Of a DNA stretch of 64,000 nucleotides, positions 9,301 through 18,010 are shown piece after piece. The stretch covers positions 186,001 through 250,000 of the forward strand of contig CABYCU010000001.1 of NCBI GenBank assembly GCA_902517565.1, written 5' to 3'. The stretch comes from an uncultured SAR86 cluster bacterium (lineage in GTDB: Bacteria > Pseudomonadota > Gammaproteobacteria > Magnimaribacterales > Magnimaribacteraceae). The position numbers and the translations under genes were made by a program. The notes under the pieces are model-generated. The model was not told the DNA's origin. It saw only the letters and a list, made by a program, of their open reading frames with translations, and did no database searches. Within the stretch, counting starts at the first letter, position 1. Each line of letters begins with the position of its first letter.

Positions 9301-9570
9301 GTGTATATTAGGGTCATCAAAAAATTATTAATACTTTTGAGCAGCATAGTTATAGGGTTTTATGCTGCCTCTTGTATTTTAATTTGGGTATTAGCGATAA
9401 TTGGCTCTATATTCAGCGAAGGAGTGCATACTAATGTTCAAGATATGCTCTCAACTCTTTCGGCTGAGGGTCTAGTAGGCTTTTTGGTTATAACTCAATT
9501 AACTATAGTCCCACTAATTGCAGGTTGGGTTTCTCAATTTTTATTTAACAAATATAAATCCCTAAAATAA
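9301..9570 (+). CDS. Small membrane protein of unknown function
   Basis: An 89-codon frame opening with GTG only four bases after the tRNA-Arg end. I do not recognise a family. Two hydrophobic segments (about residues 8-35 and 57-80) flank a short polar loop, which points to a two-span inner-membrane protein. No Shine-Dalgarno is possible upstream of the GTG except inside the tRNA. Either tRNA processing leaves a nearly leaderless mRNA, or translation starts at a later TTG (about 9343). Hydrophobic pattern and codon use look protein-coding, but this remains a hypothetical gene. Confidence 0.5.
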   Translation: MYIRVIKKLLILLSSIVIGFYAASCILIWVLAIIGSIFSEGVHTNVQDMLSTLSAEGLVGFLVITQLTIVPLIAGWVSQFLFNKYKSLK

Positions 9571-9628
9571 ATATTTTTTTGATTAATATCTCAAAAATAA
9601 GTTATATACTTAATTTTTGGGGAAATTT

Positions 9629-11263
9629 ATGGAACACGATTTAATAATAAAAAATGGCAATATCATAGATGGAACTGGCTCTGATAGCTTCATTGGAGAC
9701 ATTTCTATCAAAGATGGACTTATAACTGAGATAGGCGAAGTAAATGGAGAAGCAGCTGAAGTTATAGATGCTGATGGAATGACAGTATCACCAGGTTTTG
9801 TTGATATCCACACTCACCTGGACGCACAAATCGGTTGGGATCCTGAAATGACGCCTATTTGCTGGCACGGTGTCACTACAGCGTTAATCGGAAACTGTGG
9901 TCTCACCTTTGCTCCTTGTAAGCCAGATGATATTGAAATTCTTGCCGGTATGATGGAGACAGTGGAAGACATTCCAAAGCAAGCCATTCTTTCCGGACTT
10001 CCTTGGAATTGGGAACACTATGGTCAATACCTTGATATGTTAGAAGAGCTTAAACCTTCACTAAATGTTGCTGGTCTTGTGGGTCATTCTGCTATTCGAT
10101 ATTACGTAATGGGTGATCGATCTTTTGATGAACAAGCTACAGAAACCGAAAAGCAGCAGATGGCAGAAATCGTAGAACAAGCAATGAAAGATGGTGCAGT
10201 TGGATTCTCAACTAATCGTTACGAACCACATAAAGCTCCAGATGGCCGTTCAATTCCAGGAACCTTTGCCGAGTGTGCTGAACTTGAAGAGATTGCAAAG
10301 ATTGTTGGACCTCGTGACGGTTTGATGCAACTCGTTGGTGCAAATTTTGAAGTAATGAAGTCGGTTGCAGAAACAGAAGGAAGCAGAGTCTTATTTAGCT
10401 ATGGTTGTTCAGGTGAAGAAGGTTCCGGGACTAAGGCTGCAATACAACTTGATGAAATGAACTTGGAAGGACGTAATATCACTGGCACCACACATACACG
10501 TGGCTCTGGCTATATGTTTGGCCTTCAAGCAGGCTTACCAATACAAGGTCCAACTTGGGATCAATTACGAGAAAAAGATTTTGAAGCTAGATTAGAGGCT
10601 GTCAATAATGAAGATTTTTGTGAGGCTCTAGTAATCGAGGCGCGCGAACCTAAATCTTGTTCTATACCTCTTCAAAAAGTCTTCTTTCTGGGTCTCGACG
10701 AGACACCCAACCATAATTCTGCACAAAATCTGATCGAGCTATCAAAATCTGCTTCTGAGCACTGGTCTGAAACTTTTCTACGTCTAACACGAGAAAGTAA
10801 AGGGCGTGGCCTTTTCAATTGGCGTATGTTTGGTACTAACCTAAAAGAACAAGGTGATCTCTTTGCTAGCGAAAATTTAATTCCTGGACTTGGTGATGTA
10901 GGTGCACACGTTTCTCAAATTATGGATGGAGGTTGGGCGAGTTTCATACTATCCCATTACGTACGTGAGACAGGTGTGTTCACACTTTCTCAAGCTATAA
11001 AGCGAATGACAGCCGATCCGGCAGCAGTGATTGGTCTTAAGGATCGAGGTACACTAAAAGTAGGAATGAAGGCAGACATTAATGTATTTAATCCAGAAGA
11101 GGTAACTGAGTTGCAACCTATGTTAGTAAATGACTTCCCGGGTGACGCACCACGATACATACAGAAATCACTTGGCTTTAAAGCAACAATCGTTAATGGC
11201 CAAGTCAACGTTCTTGATGGAGAGCCTACTGGCGCTCGTGCAGGTCAGGTACTTAGACATTAG
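9629..11263 (+). CDS. D-aminoacylase / N-acyl-D-amino-acid deacylase family amidohydrolase
   Basis: Metal-dependent amidohydrolase (Amidohydro_3 type), probably removing acyl groups from N-acyl-D-amino acids or a related amide. The metal motif HTHLD follows SPGFVDI near residue 60. Later blocks are GNCGLTFAPC, TTHTRGSGYM, GDVGAHVSQIMDGGW and the C-terminal LKVGMKADINVFNP. The ORF track starts at TTG 9617, but the ATG at 9629 is preferred because it has GGGGAA about 5 bp upstream; it gives 544 residues. Codon use is unlike the neighbours: by hand count about 18 of 21 arginines are CGN (CGT, CGA, CGC), where adjacent genes use mostly AGA. This suggests recent transfer. Substrate is unknown. Confidence 0.88.
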   Translation: MEHDLIIKNGNIIDGTGSDSFIGDISIKDGLITEIGEVNGEAAEVIDADGMTVSPGFVDIHTHLDAQIGWDPEMTPICWHGVTTALIGNCGLTFAPCKPDDIEILAGMMETVEDIPKQAILSGLPWNWEHYGQYLDMLEELKPSLNVAGLVGHSAIRYYVMGDRSFDEQATETEKQQMAEIVEQAMKDGAVGFSTNRYEPHKAPDGRSIPGTFAECAELEEIAKIVGPRDGLMQLVGANFEVMKSVAETEGSRVLFSYGCSGEEGSGTKAAIQLDEMNLEGRNITGTTHTRGSGYMFGLQAGLPIQGPTWDQLREKDFEARLEAVNNEDFCEALVIEAREPKSCSIPLQKVFFLGLDETPNHNSAQNLIELSKSASEHWSETFLRLTRESKGRGLFNWRMFGTNLKEQGDLFASENLIPGLGDVGAHVSQIMDGGWASFILSHYVRETGVFTLSQAIKRMTADPAAVIGLKDRGTLKVGMKADINVFNPEEVTELQPMLVNDFPGDAPRYIQKSLGFKATIVNGQVNVLDGEPTGARAGQVLRH

Positions 11264-11309
11264 GCAATTAATTTTCTTGTTAAAAAATCAACAGGAGAAG
11301 TTAACGGAT

Positions 11310-11348
11310 GAGTCCTAAAAATCTCTGCTGATAGAAATTAGTAGACTC
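11310..11348 (+). other. Imperfect hairpin between amidohydrolase and ThDP enzyme
   Basis: GAGTCCTAA pairs with TTAG-TA-GACTC, a 9-bp stem with a two-base bulge. It encloses a 19-base loop that can form a further TCT/AGA pair. No T-run follows, so this is not a classical terminator. It may protect the amidohydrolase mRNA 3' end or act in regulation of the next gene. Confidence 0.35.
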
Positions 11349-11361
11349 AAAATCATAGGTT

Positions 11362-11367
11362 TATAAT
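11362..11367 (+). promoter_or_regulatory. -10 element placing the start site at the ATG (leaderless candidate)
   Basis: A perfect TATAAT ends 6 bases before the ATG at 11374, so a start about 7 bases downstream would fall on the A of ATG. No Shine-Dalgarno lies between. No convincing -35 is present, only TAGACT at 14 bp. Confidence 0.35.
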
Positions 11368-11373
11368 GCATCT

Positions 11374-12921
11374 ATGAATTCTGCTGATGCCCTACTAAAG
11401 ACATTGATAGCTAATGGACTAGAGGTTGTATTTGCAAATCCCGGAACCTCAGAAATGCACTTAGTTGCAGCCATTGATCACCATCCCGAAATTAGACCTG
11501 TACTTGGCCTATTTGAAGGTGTTGTGACGGGTGCTGCAGATGGATATGCCAGAATGACTGGCAAAGCTGCAGCTAATCTATTGCATTTAGGGCCGGGTTT
11601 AGGAAATGGATTTGCAAACATACACAACGCGAGAAAGGCTAAAACTCCTATGCTAAATATAGTTGGTGACCACGCTACCTATCATCTTAAATATGATGCC
11701 CCCTTAACTTCTGATCTAGATGGATTAGCTAAAGCAAGCTCTAATTGGGTAGGGAGAAGCTTATCTCCTGATGATTTGTCTTCAGTAGGAAGTCAGGCTT
11801 GGCTTGAAGCTCATAAATTTCCAGGACAGATAGCCACAATGCTTGTTCCTGCTGATTGTGCCTGGGGTGAAACGGATAACCTTGGCCCTGTAGTGGAAAA
11901 TTCAGGTCCTCTTAAGGTTGAAGATAAAGAAATTGAAGATGCATACAAAGCACTCTCATCAAGTGAAAATGCAATGCTATATCTTGGAGGAAACTTTCTT
12001 GATGAGGAATCAGTCTCCCTGGCAGGCAAAATTGCAACCACAACAGGCTGTAGATTGGCAACTGATACTTTTGTTAAGAGACATAGGAGAGGCAGAGGTA
12101 TAACAAAGATAGAACCCATTCCTTATTTTGCTGAAATGGCTGAAGAACATCTTAAAGGAGTAGATACAATTGTGTTCATAGGAACTAAACCACCCGTTTC
12201 TTTTTTTGCTTATCCAGGGAAAAAGAGTTATCTATCTCCGCAAGAGGCTCAACTTATTGAATTATCTTCACCATACCAAGATGGAAAGTATGCCCTAAGA
12301 GCTCTCAATGATCTTTTCAAGGGATCAAAAATAGATTCTCAATATATTCCAAATGAAGATATTAATATGCCAACATCAGGTTTATTGGGTCCTGAAAACA
12401 TTGGATTATTGTTCGCTGGCTTACTACCTGAAGAAACTATAGTTTGTGATGAGGCGGCTACATCTGGTTTTTTCGTTACTCCACATGCTTGGAACGCAAA
12501 ACCTTTAGATTGGTTGGCACTTACAGGAGGCTCTATAGGTCAAGGCCTGCCTTTAGCGACAGGTGCTGCGATTGGTGCCCCAGATAGACCTGTTGTTTGT
12601 TTACATGGAGATGGAGGGGCCATGTATACTCTCCAAGCCCTTTGGACTCAAGCAAGAGAATCTCTAAATATAACAAATATAATATTCTCGAATCGATCTT
12701 ACGCAATCTTGAAAGTTGAACTAGATAGAGTCGGTGCGCTTGAAACTGGAGACAGAGCTGCATCAATGTTTTCTCTTGATAATCCAGCAATCAACTGGCC
12801 AGTATTGGCTCAATCACTTGGTGTGACCGGTTATAACGTGACTACTGTTGAGGAGTTTACTAAAGCTCTATCCGACAGCTTAGCTGCAGAGGGGCCTAGT
12901 CTTATCGAAGTAATGATATAA
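11374..12921 (+). CDS. Thiamine-diphosphate enzyme, benzoylformate decarboxylase / acetolactate synthase-like
   Basis: A 515-residue ThDP-dependent enzyme with three domains: an N-terminal Pyr domain, a middle domain and a C-terminal PP domain. The conserved cofactor-activating glutamate is E48 in GLFEG, followed by GAADGYARMTGK. The Mg-ThDP motif GDGGAMYTLQALW...N lies near residue 410. It resembles the group often auto-annotated as acetolactate synthase large subunit. Branched-chain synthesis is unlikely because no ilvH, ilvC or ilvD is adjacent, and the PP-domain sequence (NRSYAIL) is closer to benzoylformate decarboxylase. A 2-oxo acid is the probable substrate. It converges with the nitroreductase gene, two bases apart. 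Confidence 0.75.
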   Translation: MNSADALLKTLIANGLEVVFANPGTSEMHLVAAIDHHPEIRPVLGLFEGVVTGAADGYARMTGKAAANLLHLGPGLGNGFANIHNARKAKTPMLNIVGDHATYHLKYDAPLTSDLDGLAKASSNWVGRSLSPDDLSSVGSQAWLEAHKFPGQIATMLVPADCAWGETDNLGPVVENSGPLKVEDKEIEDAYKALSSSENAMLYLGGNFLDEESVSLAGKIATTTGCRLATDTFVKRHRRGRGITKIEPIPYFAEMAEEHLKGVDTIVFIGTKPPVSFFAYPGKKSYLSPQEAQLIELSSPYQDGKYALRALNDLFKGSKIDSQYIPNEDINMPTSGLLGPENIGLLFAGLLPEETIVCDEAATSGFFVTPHAWNAKPLDWLALTGGSIGQGLPLATGAAIGAPDRPVVCLHGDGGAMYTLQALWTQARESLNITNIIFSNRSYAILKVELDRVGALETGDRAASMFSLDNPAINWPVLAQSLGVTGYNVTTVEEFTKALSDSLAAEGPSLIEVMI

Positions 12922-12923
12922 AT

Positions 12924-13583
12924 TTATTTCTTAATAAACTTTGTCCAAGTATCAATAGGTCTTCTTTCTGTTCTTAAGCTATTGATTGGTGCTTCAGGAT
13001 CTCTATAGCCTATTGCCATGCCACAAAATAACATTTCTTCTTCAGGAGCTTCGACAAAAGCAGTAACACTTTCCTGTTTCATAGCCCATGCTTCTTGAGG
13101 GCAAGTATCCAAACCTGCTTCTCTTGCCAAAAGCATAAAAGTTTGAAGAAACATACCAAGATCTGACCATTGAGGAGTACCCATCTGTCTGTCAACAAAG
13201 CAGAAGAATGCCGCTGGTGCACCAAAGAATTCATAGTTTCTTAGCATCTGTTTAAATCTACCTTCTTTATCTTCGCGACCTATATCAAGAATTGAATACA
13301 TCTGGACTCCTACTTCAAATCTAGACGTTTTGTATGGCTCTGTTAAGTTCTCAGGATAAATAGCATAGGCCGGTGTTTCTGGATCAGACCATTCTCCTTG
13401 AAACTTATGAAATGAATTCATAGCCTCGTTATTAATAACATAAATTTTCCAAGGCTGTAAATTCCCTCCAGATGCGCTCCTTGCTGACTTCTCAAGTAGT
13501 TCTGAAATAAGATTGTCATCTACTGGATCTCTTAAAAACTCTCTTACAGAAAGTCTTGAGTCAACTGCTTCACTTACATCCAT
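12924..13583 (-). CDS. Nitroreductase-family flavoprotein
   Basis: FMN-dependent oxidoreductase of 219 residues. The N-terminal SRLSVREFLRDPV is the FMN-phosphate-binding arginine motif of the family, followed by SARSASGGNLQPW. The C-terminal MAIGYRDPEAPIN block is also typical. It is the last gene of a minus-strand operon with the acyl-CoA synthetase (8-bp gap) and the carotenoid-oxygenase-family gene. Family members reduce nitro groups, quinones or enones with NAD(P)H. The real substrate is probably a metabolite of the operon pathway. Confidence 0.85.
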   Translation of the reverse strand: MDVSEAVDSRLSVREFLRDPVDDNLISELLEKSARSASGGNLQPWKIYVINNEAMNSFHKFQGEWSDPETPAYAIYPENLTEPYKTSRFEVGVQMYSILDIGREDKEGRFKQMLRNYEFFGAPAAFFCFVDRQMGTPQWSDLGMFLQTFMLLAREAGLDTCPQEAWAMKQESVTAFVEAPEEEMLFCGMAIGYRDPEAPINSLRTERRPIDTWTKFIKK

Positions 13584-13591
13584 GTTATCTC

Positions 13592-15229
13592 CTATGTTAA
13601 TTCTTTTTCAGCTGTTTCTTTAGCCCATTTATAATTTGCTTTACCGTTTGGTGCACGCATAACTTCTTCTACAAATAAGACCTGTTTAGGTAATTTATAG
13701 CCGGCCAGATGTTCTCGAGTAAACGAGATTAAGTCTTGTTCTTCTAATTCTTTGCCGTCTTGAAAAGAAGCTAATGCAACTACTCTTTGGCCAAATCTAT
13801 CATCTTGCAGACCAACCACTAAACAATCATAAATATCGTCGTGTCTTTTTATAGCTTCCTCAACTTCTTCAGGATAAACCTTTTCACCGGCTGTATTTAT
13901 GCAGTTACTGCCTCGACCTAGTAGTGTGATAGTTCCATCAGCTTCTACCTTAGCGTAGTCTCCAGGAAAACTATATCTAGTCCCTTGGAACTCTTTGAAT
14001 GTTTCTGCAGATTTTTTTTCATCTTTAAAATATCCTAAAGGTACAAGTCCACTTGTTCCAATTTTTCCCATCTTGTCTGACCCGGGCTCTACTATCTCGC
14101 CTTCATCAGTGATCACAATTACTCCAGGATTTAAAACAAATTTTGCAGTCTCGGCAGGTGCATCTCTAGATGCTCTTGAAGAGCCCATACCGCCTTCTGT
14201 AGAACCCATCGCATCAACCAAAACCATATCATGATGTTTCAATAAGCCTTGTTTGACTTCTGAACTCCACATTACACCACTAGAAATAACGGTATTAACT
14301 GACTCTAAATTATAAGGTTTACCATTTGATTCAGCAGCGTCCAAGGCATCCATTAAAGGCTTAGCGAATGCATCTCCTACAATCACGATGTTGTTAGCTT
14401 TGGTTTTTTCTACTTCTTTAAGGAGATTATCTGGATCAAAACCTAACTGAGGCAGAGTAACAACTGTTCCTCCAACTAAATGTGGAATAATTGCACCAAG
14501 CCACATACCTGTTCCATGCATTAATGGGCAAGCAGGAATACTTACAGGCAAATTTCCTTCGTCAGCCAGTCTCTTAACTTCGTTACTTATAGATTCTAAG
14601 TCTTCTTTTTCTAGTCTCTCTTGGACGGGAATGAGACCCCAAGCGCCAGCTGTATTTAACATGCCCATTAGATGTCCTTCATGCTGATACATAACTCCTT
14701 TGGGCATGCCTGTAGTTCCTCCGGTATAAAGCATATATATGTTCTCACCTGATCTCTCTATTCTCTCCATCGGATCAGAAGAAGAGATTGCGGATTCATA
14801 ATCAGAGGCGAAAGCCAAAGGTTCATTAGTACCGTCATCAACTTGTATATATAACTTAACTTTGGGAAGCTTATCTTTAATTGCCTCTATTTGTTGTGAA
14901 TAACATCCCTGATAAAAAACTGCTTCAGAGTCTGAGTTGTCTAAAAGATAGATGAGTTCTTCTTCCTTGTACCTATAATTAACATTGATTGGTACGCCCT
15001 TAATTTTAAAAACACTATATTGAGCTTCTAAGTACTCATTTGAATTATGAAGGTAAAGCCCTACTTTTGAATCGTCCCCAAGACCAGCCTCGGTTAAGGC
15101 TGTAGCTAGCCGAGCAGCCCTGTCATCGTAATCCTTCCAGGTAACTTGTTTATCGCCACATATCAAGGCGATCTTGTCTGGTATTACGTCTGAATTTCTT
15201 TCCCAAACTGATGCATATTGTGCTTCCAA
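13592..15229 (-). CDS. Acyl-CoA synthetase (AMP-binding, FadD17/FadD19-like)
   Basis: Adenylate-forming ligase of 545 residues that activates a carboxylic acid to its CoA thioester. The ATP P-loop signature MLYTGGTTGMPKGVM is near residue 168. The core motif DAMGSTEGGMGSS, the hinge LLGRGSNCINTAGEKVYPEEVE and the C-terminal catalytic lysine region APNGKANYKWAK are present. The N-terminal DKIALICGDKQVTW and NVNYRYKEEELIYLLDNSD resemble actinobacterial FadD17/FadD19, which activate steroid side chains. Next to a carotenoid/stilbene cleavage oxygenase, a bulky apocarotenoid or aromatic acid is plausible. Confidence 0.87.
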   Translation of the reverse strand: MEAQYASVWERNSDVIPDKIALICGDKQVTWKDYDDRAARLATALTEAGLGDDSKVGLYLHNSNEYLEAQYSVFKIKGVPINVNYRYKEEELIYLLDNSDSEAVFYQGCYSQQIEAIKDKLPKVKLYIQVDDGTNEPLAFASDYESAISSSDPMERIERSGENIYMLYTGGTTGMPKGVMYQHEGHLMGMLNTAGAWGLIPVQERLEKEDLESISNEVKRLADEGNLPVSIPACPLMHGTGMWLGAIIPHLVGGTVVTLPQLGFDPDNLLKEVEKTKANNIVIVGDAFAKPLMDALDAAESNGKPYNLESVNTVISSGVMWSSEVKQGLLKHHDMVLVDAMGSTEGGMGSSRASRDAPAETAKFVLNPGVIVITDEGEIVEPGSDKMGKIGTSGLVPLGYFKDEKKSAETFKEFQGTRYSFPGDYAKVEADGTITLLGRGSNCINTAGEKVYPEEVEEAIKRHDDIYDCLVVGLQDDRFGQRVVALASFQDGKELEEQDLISFTREHLAGYKLPKQVLFVEEVMRAPNGKANYKWAKETAEKELT

Positions 15230-15242
15230 AATAACCTCCTAT

Positions 15243-16592
15243 TTAATTTTGAATCCAGCTACCGTGAGCACCATACGGCACTCGTTGCGGGATAATTACT
15301 TCTGCAACTGGCTCTTGATCAAACTCTTGAGCATCTATAATGACAAGCTTAGACTTCCTGGTTTCTCTTTCATGGACTAAGGAAAGTATCCATCCCTCGT
15401 CTTCACCGATAGCCCCGGGTCTAGGAGCAAACACAGGCTCTCCTCCTGCAACATTATTTCCTAAATGATGATCGGTTCTCCTCCCAGATTCCAAGTGATA
15501 TTTGAATAAATTCTCTCCAAAAGTTAGGTCTTCTACATCTGTTTTTAACTGCATACAATAGCCAAACTCAGAAGAGAGACCTATTCGATCATCATTAATT
15601 CTTGGAAAATCACATGCGCCATCATCTAATTGTTCTTCTGATACAGTCCCTTTTTCTAGATCTATAACCCAGCGCCATAATCTTGCGACTGTTGTTTCAC
15701 CTCCGTAAATATCTTTGAAACCGCCGACCATTGCCTCTTGCTGTCTAGAAACATACAAAACTATCTTATTGTCTACCTCAAATGAATTAAAACTGTGGAA
15801 AACGAAACAAGGATCTATATCAAACCATCTAACATCGGCATTATTACCATCTCTAGGCATAACTCCTAATCGTGCACCACATTCTGGCTTAAAGCCAAAT
15901 GGAGATCCTGTTGTTGCAGCCAAATCCATATCAGAAACTATTGGCAGATCCATAAAAACAACGTAGTTTCTTGTAATGTTCCAATCATGCATCATCACAG
16001 GTCTAGGCAACTCTATAGCTTCAGACTGAACTAAAGCGCCGTCTTTACTAACTCTGTAATAATTTAAGTAAGGTTCACTAAACATCGAATAACCAAAGAA
16101 AAGCATTTCTCCTGTTTCCGGGCATACTCTTGGATGTGCTGTCATAGCCGTATCTAACTTTCCGTTAAAGTCTTCCACACCGAGAGTATCTAAATCTTTA
16201 TTTACACTCCAAGGCAATGATGTTTCTTCTAAAGCCAGCAATTTTCCAGCATGATTTACTATGTGAGTATTTGCTGGAGAAGCGGCCAAATTTCCAAATG
16301 AGGACATAACATTGAGATCCTCTTCATAGTAAGGAGTTTTCACATATCTATTCTTATAAGATACCCTACCATCTTCGAAATATACTCCATGCAACATTCC
16401 ATTTCCAAAGAACCAATGATCGCTATATCCCGATACAGGATTAAACCCATTTCTAACAAATAAACCTGAAAGATCTTTTGGTATTTCTCCTTTTACTTCA
16501 AGTTCATGCTCAGTTAATTCTTTTTCAACAGGAGCCCAGTTGCCCTGCAAATGCCAATGTAGTTTTTTTTCTGTTCTAGAAATGTCTCCCAT
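15243..16592 (-). CDS. Carotenoid cleavage oxygenase family (possible apocarotenoid or stilbene dioxygenase)
   Basis: Non-haem iron dioxygenase of the RPE65/carotenoid oxygenase family, a seven-bladed propeller with four iron-binding histidines. Candidate ligands are in TAHPRVCPETG, MMHDWNIT, FVFHSFNSFE and the C-terminal PYGAHGSW. The N-terminal GLFVRNGFNPVSG and GNGMLHGVYF are conserved family blocks. No signal peptide is seen. The track begins at TTG 16607; the ATG at 16592 (449 aa) has GGGG about 9 bp upstream and is preferred. Members cleave carotenoids, apocarotenals or stilbenes such as lignostilbene. It heads an operon with the acyl-CoA synthetase and nitroreductase. Confidence 0.85.
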   Translation of the reverse strand: MGDISRTEKKLHWHLQGNWAPVEKELTEHELEVKGEIPKDLSGLFVRNGFNPVSGYSDHWFFGNGMLHGVYFEDGRVSYKNRYVKTPYYEEDLNVMSSFGNLAASPANTHIVNHAGKLLALEETSLPWSVNKDLDTLGVEDFNGKLDTAMTAHPRVCPETGEMLFFGYSMFSEPYLNYYRVSKDGALVQSEAIELPRPVMMHDWNITRNYVVFMDLPIVSDMDLAATTGSPFGFKPECGARLGVMPRDGNNADVRWFDIDPCFVFHSFNSFEVDNKIVLYVSRQQEAMVGGFKDIYGGETTVARLWRWVIDLEKGTVSEEQLDDGACDFPRINDDRIGLSSEFGYCMQLKTDVEDLTFGENLFKYHLESGRRTDHHLGNNVAGGEPVFAPRPGAIGEDEGWILSLVHERETRKSKLVIIDAQEFDQEPVAEVIIPQRVPYGAHGSWIQN

Positions 16593-16642
16593 AACTTTTT
16601 TCCCCAAAGTTGAGCATTAGTTATAGCAAAAAAAAGGTGTTT

Positions 16643-16670
16643 ATTATAGAGAAATTTAAAGGGCTCTAAA
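16643..16670 (-). promoter_or_regulatory. Candidate promoter for the carotenoid oxygenase operon
   Basis: On the minus strand TTTAGA (-35) and a perfect TATAAT (-10) are 16 bp apart, with the -10 about 50 bp before the ATG at 16592. The rest of the 134-bp divergent gap shows no clear promoter for the plus-strand hydrolase gene. Confidence 0.45.
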
Positions 16671-16726
16671 TAAGTATATGGATTGATAAAGGTAGTAAAC
16701 TTAGGTTTTATAGTTAAAGAATCAAA

Positions 16727-18001
16727 ATGCAATCTAAAAAATCTATTCTAAATACACCTACTTTCTTCATTATTCTTTTATTGTTCTTCTCTTCCTCCAG
16801 CTCAACTAAAGAGATAGAACGATTAGATCCAGTAAATGCAGGATTTTCTAAAGAAAGATTAGATAGGATTGAACTCGCTATTCAAAAGTATATTGATGAA
16901 GATCTAACGCCAGGAGTTTTAACCGCCATTATGCGTAAAGGAAAGATCGTGCATTTAGAAACTCAAGGCTATATGGATGTAGAAAATAAGATTCCATTAC
17001 AAGAAGATGCAATTTTTAGAATAGCATCAATGACCAAACCTATAGCATCGATTGCTTTGATGATCTTATGGGAAGAAGGCCATTTCCAACTTAATGATCC
17101 CGTTTCTAAATTCATTCCTTCCTTTACCAAAGCCAAGGTAAGTTCGACTGGTGATGCAAGCGGCAAAACTGGAACTCTAGAAGATCCTAAAAGAGATATA
17201 ACATTTAGAGATATGCTTACTCATACAGCAGGACTTTCAAATTCTTACATAGGAAATAAACAAGCTTATAAAATGGCTATGAATTTACCCAGACCTAAGA
17301 GTAATGCTGAACAAATTGATAGATTATCAAGAATCCCCTTAAATTATCATCCAGGTGAGCAATGGCAATACTCAGCAGCAACTAATGTTGTAGGTCATTT
17401 GGTAGAATTAATTTCTGGCCAATCCCTCGATCTTTTCTTAAAAGAAAGGATATTTACTCCCTTAGATATGGAGGACACTCACTTTTATTTAGAAAGTACA
17501 AAAGGAAATAGATTAACTGCGCAATATGCCCCTGGCAAAAATAATAAAATTACGCTTCAAGATCCGGGAACAGAAAAAAGTCGATGGATAACTTCCCCTA
17601 GAAATATTTTCAGCGGTGGAGGTGGCTTGGTATCTACAGCCAGAGATTATTTGCGATTCCAACAAATGATTCTAAATGAAGGAGAACTTAATGGTAAAAG
17701 AATCCTAGCACCTAGCACAGTATCTTTGATCCTTGAGAATCATACTGGTGATTTACCAATCTGGCTTACAGGGCCAGGAACAGGTTTTGGTTTAGGCTAT
17801 GGCGTTATTGTAGACAGAGGCAAGGCCGCTACTCCTTTATCGGAAGGTTCTGCATACTGGGGAGGTGCTTATTGCACAATATCTTGGATAGATAGAGAGA
17901 ATGATTTAATTGGTCTGATGATGACTCAAGTTAGGCCTTACACACATATAAATATAAGAAGGGATTTTCAAGTATTAACTTACCAAGCCCTCGTTGAATA
18001 A
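16727..18001 (+). CDS. Exported serine hydrolase, class C beta-lactamase/esterase family
   Basis: A 424-residue protein with an N-terminal signal sequence (hydrophobic 13-25). It belongs to the Beta-lactamase (PF00144-type) family. The catalytic SxxK is S101-M-T-K104 in FRIASMTKP. The tyrosine is in GEQWQYSAATN (Y215). The WGGAYCTISW region takes the place of the third motif. Such proteins are usually esterases, peptidases or D-aminopeptidases rather than resistance enzymes. It is divergent from the carotenoid oxygenase operon. An ester or amide of an environmental compound is the likely substrate, which cannot be named. Confidence 0.85.
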   Translation: MQSKKSILNTPTFFIILLLFFSSSSSTKEIERLDPVNAGFSKERLDRIELAIQKYIDEDLTPGVLTAIMRKGKIVHLETQGYMDVENKIPLQEDAIFRIASMTKPIASIALMILWEEGHFQLNDPVSKFIPSFTKAKVSSTGDASGKTGTLEDPKRDITFRDMLTHTAGLSNSYIGNKQAYKMAMNLPRPKSNAEQIDRLSRIPLNYHPGEQWQYSAATNVVGHLVELISGQSLDLFLKERIFTPLDMEDTHFYLESTKGNRLTAQYAPGKNNKITLQDPGTEKSRWITSPRNIFSGGGGLVSTARDYLRFQQMILNEGELNGKRILAPSTVSLILENHTGDLPIWLTGPGTGFGLGYGVIVDRGKAATPLSEGSAYWGGAYCTISWIDRENDLIGLMMTQVRPYTHINIRRDFQVLTYQALVE

Positions 18002-18010
18002 AGATAAGGA

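Noticed and set aside
9222-9570. Integrated island at the tRNA-Arg gene
   Set aside because: No integrase and no second copy of the tRNA 3' end were seen in the following region, so integration at this tRNA is unsupported despite the foreign codon use of the amidohydrolase.
16727-18001. Beta-lactamase as an antibiotic resistance gene
   Set aside because: The family is mostly esterases and peptidases, the KTG motif is not clear, and the surroundings are catabolic; no basis for resistance.
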